Under the pieces are notes generated by a model. That model was given only the letters and a program-made list of their open reading frames with translations, was not told where the DNA came from and made no database searches. Of a stretch of DNA of 58,136 nt, positions 51,532-58,136 are shown in pieces. The DNA is taken from positions 1 to 58,136 of the forward strand of contig JACIXZ010000001.1 in NCBI GenBank assembly GCA_014360205.1, given 5' to 3'. How positions within the stretch are numbered: the first letter of the stretch is position 1; each line of letters starts with the position of its first letter. A program made the translations under genes and the position numbers. Origin of the DNA: Tissierellales bacterium (GTDB taxonomy: Bacteria > Bacillota > Clostridia > Tissierellales > Tissierellaceae).

Positions 51532-51900
51532 ATGAACGAAGAAATTCTAAGAGTCTTGAGGATGGTAGAAGAAGGAAAGATTGAAGCAGAGAAAGCTACT
51601 GAGCTAATTGAGGCACTTAGAATCGGAGAAGAAGATTATTCGCAAACAAATCAAGAAGATAAGAAACTAAAAATTAAGGTTAAATCTGGCGAAGGAGATA
51701 ATGTTAACATAAATATACCTGTAAAATTCATCAACTCTTTGGGTAAAGCAATAAAAAAGATACCTAAAATTGAAGGTATTGAAGGATTGGAAGAAATTGA
51801 TATGGAAGAAATACTTAATGCAGTTTCTAATGGATTAGAGGGAACTATTGTCGACATAAAGAGTGATGGCGGAGACATTGTAGAAATAGTAGTAGAATAG
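51532..51900 (+). CDS. SHOCT-like/YvlB-N domain protein
   Basis: 122 residues from ATG 51532 behind AAGGAGATG. The N-terminus MNEEILRVLRMVEEGKIEAEKATELIEAL is the SHOCT-like domain known from YvlB and LiaX. The rest, LKIKVKSGEGDNVNINIPVKFINSLGKAI to IVDIKSDGGDIVEIVVE, resembles the beta-rich region that follows it. It shares its operon with the DUF2089 gene 14 bases upstream. A role in sensing envelope stress is inferred from YvlB/LiaX-like proteins. Confidence 0.8.
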   Translation: MNEEILRVLRMVEEGKIEAEKATELIEALRIGEEDYSQTNQEDKKLKIKVKSGEGDNVNINIPVKFINSLGKAIKKIPKIEGIEGLEEIDMEEILNAVSNGLEGTIVDIKSDGGDIVEIVVE

Positions 51901-51922
51901 ACGAGTAAGAAGGTGCTTTAAA

Positions 51923-52183
51923 TTGAAAATTTGCATCAAAGATTCTAGTGGAAAGAAAATAATATTGCCAATTCCTTTTAAATTGCTTGTTTTCGGTCTT
52001 GATATCACCCCTTATATAATGAATAAAATTTCTCCTAACATGTCAGATGAACAAAGAGAAATAATAGATTGCATAGATTTTAAGATTCTAGCAAAAAATA
52101 TGAGAGTTTTACAAAATTATAAAGGATTAAAATTAATAGAAGTAACATCTAAAGAAGGGGAAGAGGTTTCGATTATTATATAA
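51923..52183 (+). CDS. small hypothetical protein of the DUF2089 operon
   Basis: 86 residues starting at TTG 51923 behind AAGAAGGTGC. The opening MKICIKDSSGKKIILPIPFKLLVFGL and ending YKGLKLIEVTSKEGEEVSIII are beta-rich; one hydrophobic patch is too short for a certain membrane span. I see resemblance to the regions following SHOCT-like domains, so it may be the third member of the same stress trio. No function is known. Confidence 0.65.
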   Translation: MKICIKDSSGKKIILPIPFKLLVFGLDITPYIMNKISPNMSDEQREIIDCIDFKILAKNMRVLQNYKGLKLIEVTSKEGEEVSIII

Positions 52184-52184
52184 A

Positions 52185-52217
52185 TAAGCACTGACAATTG
52201 GCAGTGCTTATTTATAT
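52185..52217. terminator. bidirectional terminator
   Basis: TAAGCACTG and CAGTGCTTA form a 9-pair stem, with AT-rich flanks both ways. It separates the DUF2089 operon from the leftward thioesterase gene. Confidence 0.8.
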
Positions 52218-52630
52218 AATAACTTAGCTTTTTCTCTTACATTTAGTTCTTCTATATCAGAGGTTTCATCCATTATTATGTTATGAGGCACAGGTTTTCC
52301 GGACTCATCAACAAAGACAAATGTTATGAAGCCATCAGAGACAAGAGTATCAGAATCATTTATTGTAATTTTCCCATAAACTGTAATGCTGGATCTTCCT
52401 ACCTTTGACACAAAAGTTTGAATATAAACCAGATCTCCTTTATTACCGGGCTTATTAAAAGTAAGACCATGTATATTAACACAAACTACATTTTCAGGTC
52501 TTTTTGTGATCTTAGCTGCACATATAAAACACGCTTCTACAAACCATTCTGCCATTCTTCCTGCAAATAATGTACCGTGATGATTTAAATCCTCAGATTT
52601 TACTAGATGAGCGACATTAATTTTCTCCAA
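52208..52630 (-). CDS. hotdog-fold acyl-CoA thioesterase
   Basis: 140 residues starting at TTG 52630 (minus strand), right after the GGAGG site; the longer frame to 52660 includes that site. The hotdog signature is HLVKSEDLNHHGTLFAGRMAEWFVEACF, followed by VVCVNIHGLTFNKPGNKGDLV and SSITVYGKITI. It belongs to the YciA/BACH type that hydrolyses acyl-CoA. Substrate length cannot be told. It is a single gene, convergent with the DUF2089 operon. Confidence 0.88.
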   Translation of the reverse strand: MEKINVAHLVKSEDLNHHGTLFAGRMAEWFVEACFICAAKITKRPENVVCVNIHGLTFNKPGNKGDLVYIQTFVSKVGRSSITVYGKITINDSDTLVSDGFITFVFVDESGKPVPHNIIMDETSDIEELNVREKAKLLYK

Positions 52631-52700
52631 AATAAAACCTCCAATCATAGTCACATTCATTTTAGCATCGATAGGAGATTATTGCTATATTTTTTTACAA

Positions 52701-53336
52701 CTATATATAATTAACTATTTCGTAGTGATTTCCTTTGTAAATTGCAGGGAAGAATTCTCTTGATTTTATCGCTTCTATAAAGTCCTTCTCATCTCTTATT
52801 TTATCCTTAAAATAAGTAGCAAATTTTCCAACATTATCTAAAACATGAGCATCGCTACCACCCGTAGATGGGATATTTAGCTCTTTTGCCATAGCAAACC
52901 CATAGAGGTTGTGATAACTAAGTGTACTTCCATTAAAAGATTCAATTGCAGAAAGCTTGTTTGAGATGTTTTTTAAAAAGTTACCTAAACCCCTATTGTT
53001 ATTTCTAAACGGATGAGCACTTATACCTACGCCTTTTTTATAGTCTATATAATCTAATAATTCATCTGCATCTATTTTGCCATCTTCAATATGCAATGTT
53101 TCATCAACAAATGCTAATATATCACCTTGCCTAGTTAGTATTTCTGCTCCAGCAATCACAGTAATTCCATATTTTTCTTTATAGAAATTTACTTCATTTC
53201 TAATGTAGTTGTTATCATGGTTTGTTATACAGACTCCGTCAAGCCCAATTTCTTTGGCTTTTTTTAATATATCATCTAAGGATATATGGCTATCTGAAGA
53301 ATATTTCATTTCATGGACATGTAAGTCAATTAACAT
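52701..53336 (-). CDS. PHP-domain metal-dependent phosphoesterase
   Basis: 211 residues. The PHP motifs are visible: LIDLHVHEMKYSSDSHISL (motif 1, HxH), GVCITNHDNN (motif 2), GAEILTRQGDILAF, and GISAHPFRNNNRGLG (HPxR). Near the end GGSDAHVLDNVG gives the last motif. It is similar to the small YciV-like or TrpH-type phosphoesterases acting on nucleotides or signalling molecules. It is read leftward, with AGGTAATA before its ATG, and is independent of the flanking genes. Confidence 0.88.
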   Translation of the reverse strand: MLIDLHVHEMKYSSDSHISLDDILKKAKEIGLDGVCITNHDNNYIRNEVNFYKEKYGITVIAGAEILTRQGDILAFVDETLHIEDGKIDADELLDYIDYKKGVGISAHPFRNNNRGLGNFLKNISNKLSAIESFNGSTLSYHNLYGFAMAKELNIPSTGGSDAHVLDNVGKFATYFKDKIRDEKDFIEAIKSREFFPAIYKGNHYEIVNYI

Positions 53337-53511
53337 AGTATTACCTCCAATTGATACTATTAGAAATATATCATAAAGATAGCCTCAAAATGCATTAAAT
53401 ATATCAATGAGAAACTTTTGAAATATAAAAAAAATCAATACTTAAACTTGGAAAAAAATATTATTTTGAATATAATTAAAGTACTTAATAGAAAATAATT
53501 TGGGGGTAAAA
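53337..53511. other. intergenic between divergent genes
   Basis: AT-rich promoter region of the two flanking genes; nothing else was identified. Confidence 0.3.
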
Positions 53512-53760
53512 ATGGAAAATTCTTTTAGATTTTATTCAAACAAAGCATGTGAGTACTTTCCATGCCATAAAGTAGATAACGCTGATGAGTTCAATTGCAT
53601 GTTTTGCTATTGTCCTTTGTACTTATTAGATGAATGTGGAGGAAATTACATAATAAATAGCAAAGTTAAGGACTGCTCTAATTGTTTAATCCCACACAAA
53701 GTAGCAGGATATGATTATATAAATAATAAGTTGATAGAAACAGTATATTCAAACAAATGA
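53512..53760 (+). CDS. cysteine-rich small-domain protein
   Basis: 82 residues from ATG 53512 behind GGGGGT. It has eight cysteines, including [30 protein letters not shown] and [11 protein letters not shown]. This is the cysteine-rich small domain known from methanogens and Clostridia, likely a metal or Fe-S site. It can occur fused to cobalamin-related proteins. As a single domain its role is unknown. Confidence 0.8.
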   Translation: MENSFRFYSNKACEYFPCHKVDNADEFNCMFCYCPLYLLDECGGNYIINSKVKDCSNCLIPHKVAGYDYINNKLIETVYSNK

Positions 53761-53916
53761 TTTTGTGGAAATAATGAAATGAATTGAATTCTTTTTTAAC
53801 TGTTTTAACATATATAATGATTAAGAAAACTTCAATAAGTTCTTTCATGGTGTTATAATGGTGTAATTATTTTCGTTGACTCTAGTTAGTTATTATAATT
53901 TGATAGGAGCGAAAGA

Positions 53917-54690
53917 ATGAAAAAATTTATTTCAGTTTTTTTACTTATTAGTATTTTTTTATTTGTTTTATCAGGTTGCTCATCAGAGGGAAAGCAAGAT
54001 ACAAAATTTATGATTGCAGCAGCAGCGAGTTTGAAAAATGTATTTGATGAGAAATTAATCCCTGAGTTTGAAAAAGATAACCCAAATATAATTGTTGAAG
54101 CAACTTACGACGGTTCTGGAAAACTTCAACAACAAATAAAAGAAGGAGCACCTGTAGATGTATTTATATCAGCAGCAACCAAACAAATGGATGAATTGAA
54201 TAATGAAGGATACATTCTTGAGGATTCAATAAAAGAGTTGTTGGAAAATAAAATTGTTGTTATAATCCCAAAAGATAGCAATATAGAAATAAATAATTTT
54301 GAGGATTTACTCAAAGCAGAAAAAATTGCTATAGGAGATCCTGCAAGCGTTCCAGCAGGTCAATATGCGAAGGAATTACTTACAAATTTAAATCTTTGGG
54401 ACAAGGTTCAAGATAAATTAAGCTTAGGGACAAATGTTTCTGAAGTGTTAAATTGGGTTAAGGAAAAAAGTGCTGATGTGGGGATAGTTTATTCCACTGA
54501 TGCTTATTCAACTGATGAAGTAAAGATAGTTTTAGAAGCTGACGAAAATATGGTAAGCAAAGTTATATATCCTGTTGGAATAATAAAAAGTTCTAAAAAC
54601 ATTGTAAATGCTAGAGAATTTATAGAATTTTTACAATCTGAGAAAGCAAATGAAATTTTTGCTGAATATGGCTTTACACCAATAAAATAG
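53917..54690 (+). CDS. modA: molybdate-binding lipoprotein ModA
   Basis: 257 residues with signal peptide and lipobox VLSGC. The binding-site segments MIAAAASLKNVFDE, EATYDGSGKLQQQIKEGAPVDVFISAA and ASVPAGQYAKELL are characteristic of ModA/WtpA-type molybdate or tungstate receptors. It hands the oxyanion to ModBC. The ATG follows AGGAGCG. The transported metal would serve pterin enzymes such as the aldehyde oxidoreductase at the left end, if tungstate is accepted; this cannot be decided by eye. Confidence 0.93.
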   Translation: MKKFISVFLLISIFLFVLSGCSSEGKQDTKFMIAAAASLKNVFDEKLIPEFEKDNPNIIVEATYDGSGKLQQQIKEGAPVDVFISAATKQMDELNNEGYILEDSIKELLENKIVVIIPKDSNIEINNFEDLLKAEKIAIGDPASVPAGQYAKELLTNLNLWDKVQDKLSLGTNVSEVLNWVKEKSADVGIVYSTDAYSTDEVKIVLEADENMVSKVIYPVGIIKSSKNIVNAREFIEFLQSEKANEIFAEYGFTPIK

Positions 54691-54700
54691 GAGAATCAAA

Positions 54701-55372
54701 ATGGAAATTTCACCGATATTGATATCTTTAAAGACAGCTACTGTAGCTACATTTTTTACATTTATATTTGGAGTCATTGCAGCTAAGCTGGTTTTAGATA
54801 TTAAAAGCGAAAGAATTAAGGCTGTTTTAGACACAGTATTTACTATCCCACTAGTGCTTCCTCCTACAGTTATTGGGTTTTTATTGCTTTTGATATTTGG
54901 AGTAAAAAGACCTATTGGAAGATTTTTACTTGAATTTATGGGTATTAGAATTATATTTTCATGGCAAGCAACAGTTATAGCAGCGTTTGTGATAGCTTTT
55001 CCACTGATGTATAGGACAGCAAAGGGTGCGTTTGAACAAGTTGACGAAAATTTAATTTTGGCAGCTAGAACTCTTGGCATGTCAGAAATGAAAATATTTT
55101 TTAAGATTCTTCTGCCCTTAGCATCCCCAGGTGTTTTAGGAGGAGTGATTCTTTCATTTGCAAGGGCATTAGGAGAATTTGGTGCAACTGCAATGATTGC
55201 AGGTAATATTGAAAATAAAACTCGCACACTTCCACTTGCAATTTATTCAGAAGTGGCGGCGGGCAATATGAACCAAGCAGCATATTATGTGATAGTGGTT
55301 TTAGCAATATCATTTGTAGTTATATTGCTGATGAATTATTTTTCAAGAAAACAAATAACAAAAGGAAATTAA
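54701..55372 (+). CDS. modB: molybdate ABC permease ModB
   Basis: 223 residues, five or six membrane spans. ISLKTATVATFFTFIFGVIAAKLV opens the protein. The coupling loop EAA motif is AARTLGMSEMKIFFKILLPLASPGVLGG, followed by FARALGEFGATAMIAGN, the typical ModB stretch. It starts ten bases after modA, with GGAGAATC as ribosome site, and ends two bases before modC. Confidence 0.94.
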   Translation: MEISPILISLKTATVATFFTFIFGVIAAKLVLDIKSERIKAVLDTVFTIPLVLPPTVIGFLLLLIFGVKRPIGRFLLEFMGIRIIFSWQATVIAAFVIAFPLMYRTAKGAFEQVDENLILAARTLGMSEMKIFFKILLPLASPGVLGGVILSFARALGEFGATAMIAGNIENKTRTLPLAIYSEVAAGNMNQAAYYVIVVLAISFVVILLMNYFSRKQITKGN

Positions 55373-55374
55373 AA

Positions 55375-56430
55375 ATGGGATTAGAAGTTGGTATAAGAAA
55401 AAGATTAAAAGGATTTTCACTTGATGTTAGTTTTAAAAATCAAGGATTGCATTTAGGCATTTTTGGAGCATCTGGAAGTGGAAAGAGCATGACACTAAAG
55501 TGCATTGCAGGAATAATTGATCCTGATGAGGGAAGAATTGTTCTTAATGACAAGGTTTTATTTGATTCAGAGAGAAATATAAACATAAAACCTCAAAAGC
55601 GAAATATTGGCTATCTATTCCAAAATTATGCATTATTTCCACATTTAACTGTAGAAGATAATATAACGATATCTTTAAATGGGAAAAAAGAAGATATAAA
55701 ACCTAAATTGGAAGAGATGATCAAGCTTTTCAAATTAGAAGGATTAGAAAGGAAATACCCAAAGCAACTTTCTGGAGGTCAACAGCAAAGAGTGGCTCTA
55801 GCAAGAGCGATAATTAAAAATCCAGATATTTTAGTTTTAGATGAACCATTTTCTGCACTTGATTCTCACTTGAAAGAAAGCCTGGAAGTAGAGTTATTTG
55901 AACTATTAAAAACATATAATAAAGAAGTAGTGTTAGTGACTCATAATAGAGAAGAGGTATACAAGTTTTGTGATTATATGGTTTTCTTAGATGAAGGAAA
56001 ATCAATAATCAATGAGAACACTAAAGAGATATTCAATAGTCCAAAGTATTATAGTGTATCAAAATTACTGGGTTACAACAATATTTCCGAAATTCAGTAT
56101 TTAACAAACAACACTCTGAAAGCTACTAAATGGGGGATTTCATATAAAATAGAAACTAAACTAAACGATGAATTCTCATTTATTGCCCTAAGAGACAATG
56201 AGCTAATATTAAACAATGTTCCAATTTCACATGGAGAAATAGTTATAGAAGTAGCAGTATTAGATGTAATAGAATCTATAAATCATTATGACTTGTTAGT
56301 AAAAAATGCGTCTTTTATTCAAGGTGATTCTATATCTTTAAAAGTTGACAAAAATACTATTGAAAATATAAATTTCAAAGAAAATTTATTCTTACATATA
56401 GCAAATGAAGCTATAGTATACTTAAAATAA
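55375..56430 (+). CDS. modC: molybdate ABC ATPase ModC
   Basis: 351 residues. The N-terminal ATPase has Walker A GASGSGKSMTLKC, Q-loop YLFQNYALFPH, signature LSGGQQQRVALARA, Walker B ILVLDEPFSALD and H-loop VLVTHNREEVYKF. The C-terminal part (about 255-351) is a beta-rich region like the MOP domain that senses molybdate (SFIALRDNELILNN, HYDLLVKNASF). It powers uptake through ModB and completes modABC. Confidence 0.93.
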   Translation: MGLEVGIRKRLKGFSLDVSFKNQGLHLGIFGASGSGKSMTLKCIAGIIDPDEGRIVLNDKVLFDSERNINIKPQKRNIGYLFQNYALFPHLTVEDNITISLNGKKEDIKPKLEEMIKLFKLEGLERKYPKQLSGGQQQRVALARAIIKNPDILVLDEPFSALDSHLKESLEVELFELLKTYNKEVVLVTHNREEVYKFCDYMVFLDEGKSIINENTKEIFNSPKYYSVSKLLGYNNISEIQYLTNNTLKATKWGISYKIETKLNDEFSFIALRDNELILNNVPISHGEIVIEVAVLDVIESINHYDLLVKNASFIQGDSISLKVDKNTIENINFKENLFLHIANEAIVYLK

Positions 56431-56463
56431 ATAATTGATGTGAATGATATTTGGGGTGATATT

Positions 56464-57204
56464 TTGAACGAAGTAATGAAATTAGTAAAAGAAAGAAAAT
56501 CAGTAAGACTGTTTGAGGATAAGAGCATTTCAGAGGAAATTAAATCCGAGATTATAAATGCAGCTTTTGAGGCGCCAACTGCTGGGAATATGATGTTTTA
56601 TTCTATTATAGATATTACAGATCAAGAATTAAAAGAAAGGCTTTCAAAACTTTGTGATAATCAACCATTCATAGCAAAAGCTCCCATGGTTTTAGTGTTT
56701 ATTGCAGACTATCAGAAATGGTACGACATATATAAATACAATGAAATTGACGCAAGAACTCCTCAAGAAGGCGATTTAATGCTAGCCATTCAAGATGCAG
56801 TAATAGCTGCACAAAACACTGTTTTAACAGCACAATCTTTTGGAATAGGTTCTTGCTATATTGGGGATATATTGGAAAATTGTGAAGAAGTTACTAAACT
56901 ATTAAATTTGCCAAAATATGCTTTGCCTATTAGTATGTTAGTTTATGGGTACCCAACTAAAAGGCAGATTGACAGAAAAAAACCTCAAAGATTTGAGAAA
57001 GAGTATGTGGTATTTGAGAATAAATACAAAAAATTAGGTAAAGATGAATTAATGCAAATGTTAAAAACAAGGAATGAAAAAGAAAATTTATCTAAAGATG
57101 AAGCCGAATCTATCAATGCATTGTATAAAAGAAAATATGATTCGGATTTTGCTAAAGAGATGAATAGATCAGTTAAAATTTATTTAGATAATTTTAGAGG
57201 ATAA
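56464..57204 (+). CDS. nitroreductase-family flavoprotein
   Basis: 246 residues from TTG 56464, behind TTGGGGTGAT; the frame from 56440 lacks a ribosome site. The FMN-binding opening VKERKSVRLFEDKSISEE and AAFEAPTAGNMMFYSIIDI fit the family, as do IQDAVIAAQNTVLTAQSFGIGSCYIGDI and LPISMLVYGYPTKRQ. The C-terminal helix is longer than usual. It is a cytoplasmic NAD(P)H-dependent reductase of unknown substrate, 34 bases after modC. Confidence 0.85.
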   Translation: MNEVMKLVKERKSVRLFEDKSISEEIKSEIINAAFEAPTAGNMMFYSIIDITDQELKERLSKLCDNQPFIAKAPMVLVFIADYQKWYDIYKYNEIDARTPQEGDLMLAIQDAVIAAQNTVLTAQSFGIGSCYIGDILENCEEVTKLLNLPKYALPISMLVYGYPTKRQIDRKKPQRFEKEYVVFENKYKKLGKDELMQMLKTRNEKENLSKDEAESINALYKRKYDSDFAKEMNRSVKIYLDNFRG

Positions 57205-57218
57205 AACGGAGGTGTAAT

Positions 57219-58136
57219 ATGGACTTAATAGAAAACCTTAAAGCGATGAATGAGGTATTGTGGGTCAATCCTGATTATGAACCTTTTGAGAAAATATATC
57301 CTCATTTAGAAATCAAAAAAGAAGATGTTATAGAGGCCAAAGAAAGATTTGAGAGATTCGAGCCTTTTATTAAAAAAGCATTCAACCTTGATAGCGGGAT
57401 TATTGAATCTAAGATAGACGAGATTGATGATTATAAGAGATGGTATGAAAATGAAATAGGGGAAAAGATACAAGGGAAAATTCTTCTAAAGAGAGATGAT
57501 TTACTGCCTATCGCAGGTTCGATAAAGGGTAGAGGAGGAGTGTATGAGGTTCTAAAAATAGCAGAGAATTTAGCAATACAACAAGGAATTTTAAATAGAG
57601 AAGATGATTATTCTATCCTATTAGAAGAAAGATTTAAAGATTTTTTTAATCAGTTCACTATTCAAGTAGGAAGTACTGGAAATTTAGGTTTAAGCATTGG
57701 AATGATAAGTTCTAGATTGGGATTTAGTGTAATAGTACATATGTCAAAAGATGCTAAACAATGGAAGAAAGACATGCTAAGAGCAAATGGCGTAAAGGTA
57801 ATTGAATATGAAGATGATTATTCAAAAGCTGTAGAAATGGGAAGAATGGAATCGGAAAAAGATCCCAATAGTTACTTTATAGACGATGAAAATTCGAAGG
57901 ATTTGTTCTTAGGATATGCAGTCGGGGGATTGAATGTAAAAGAACAATTAGAAGATATGGGGATTGAGCCTGATGAAACACATCCACTTGTTGTTTTTTT
58001 ACCTTGCGGGGTAGGAGGAGGCCCTGGTGGTGTATTGTATGGGCTAAAGCTAGCGTATAAAGATATAGTTCATTGCTATTTTGCTGAACCAACACATTCT
58101 CCAAGCATGCTCTTAGGGTTAGCTACAAAAAAGCAC
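57219..58136 (+). CDS. dsdA: D-serine dehydratase (DsdA-like), cut by window end
   Basis: The first 306 codons, open to the end of the window. The start is ATG 57219 behind GGAGGT. It is a fold-type II PLP enzyme: the catalytic Lys is in AGSIKGRGGVYEVL, and the phosphate-binding loop is VGSTGNLGLSIGM. The typical later segment PCGVGGGPGGVLYGLK is there. The N-terminal helical part (WVNPDYEPFEKIYP) is characteristic of DsdA, which removes ammonia from D-serine to give pyruvate. The remaining C-terminal third lies outside. Confidence 0.9.
   Translation, partial: MDLIENLKAMNEVLWVNPDYEPFEKIYPHLEIKKEDVIEAKERFERFEPFIKKAFNLDSGIIESKIDEIDDYKRWYENEIGEKIQGKILLKRDDLLPIAGSIKGRGGVYEVLKIAENLAIQQGILNREDDYSILLEERFKDFFNQFTIQVGSTGNLGLSIGMISSRLGFSVIVHMSKDAKQWKKDMLRANGVKVIEYEDDYSKAVEMGRMESEKDPNSYFIDDENSKDLFLGYAVGGLNVKEQLEDMGIEPDETHPLVVFLPCGVGGGPGGVLYGLKLAYKDIVHCYFAEPTHSPSMLLGLATKKH

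Noticed and set aside
1-58136. CRISPR array, rRNA or tRNA genes
   Set aside because: No regularly spaced repeats and no tRNA-like or rRNA-like segments were seen by eye. The repeats present are irregular element ends.

Overview
The window is AT-rich (GC-poor) DNA from an anaerobic, clostridia-like Firmicute. Evidence: strong AGGAGG-type ribosome binding sites with many TTG/GTG starts, an aldehyde:ferredoxin oxidoreductase, a T-box leader, a di-iron Ric-type protein, a secondary alcohol dehydrogenase of the Thermoanaerobacter/Clostridium type, and two genes in which an in-frame UGA followed by a bacterial SECIS-like hairpin encodes selenocysteine. The genus cannot be read from the sequence. 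No rRNA, tRNA or CRISPR array was seen.

Layout. 1-5.7 kb: an IS30 transposase end, a tungsten/molybdenum aldehyde oxidoreductase with MoaD-like and MoeB/ThiF-like genes, two decayed genes (UvrD helicase, YfcC transporter) and a radical SAM gene. 5.9-15 kb: an accessory zone of small hypotheticals, IS21-type and IS3-type elements and a decayed GmrSD-like (DUF262/DUF1524) defence locus. 15-23 kb: a block visibly richer in G+C, with a membrane-spanning LuxR regulator and a run of lipoproteins, flanked by two same-orientation copies of the IS30 end. 23.2-25.5 kb: an arsenic operon (arsR, an ArsD/DUF2703 hybrid, acr3, broken arsC). 25.7-31 kb: a decayed lipoprotein, MFS pump, ABC fragment, XRE regulator and repeats. 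31.2-40 kb: metal and redox stress genes (ric, P1B-type ATPase, HMA chaperone, Crp/Fnr regulator; DUF1538 transporter with a double PII protein; OhrR-type regulator with a selenocysteine redoxin; arsenate reductase-like protein; YbjQ). 40.6-43.4 kb: a T-box leader over a deletion chimera of an amino-acid ABC transporter, then tatA, a lipid-anchored selenoprotein and tatC. 43.6-48.5 kb: a tight operon of photolyase, YbgA-like, B12-binding protein and a FtsX/LolD-type ABC transporter. 48.6-58.1 kb: housekeeping-like genes including SPFH, alcohol dehydrogenase, a DUF2089/SHOCT-like trio, thioesterase, PHP phosphoesterase, modABC, nitroreductase and the start of D-serine dehydratase.

The most striking item is the tat cluster. 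It holds tatA, then a signal-bearing lipoprotein of the C_GCAxxG_C_C redox type with Sec at residue 78, then tatC behind a hairpin. It looks like a minimal TatAC translocase dedicated to one extracytoplasmic selenoprotein. A second selenoprotein (UxxC redoxin, Sec44) sits 3 kb upstream beside an OhrR-type peroxide sensor. The accessory half of the window is heavily decayed, and several gene relics can be reconstructed by eye.
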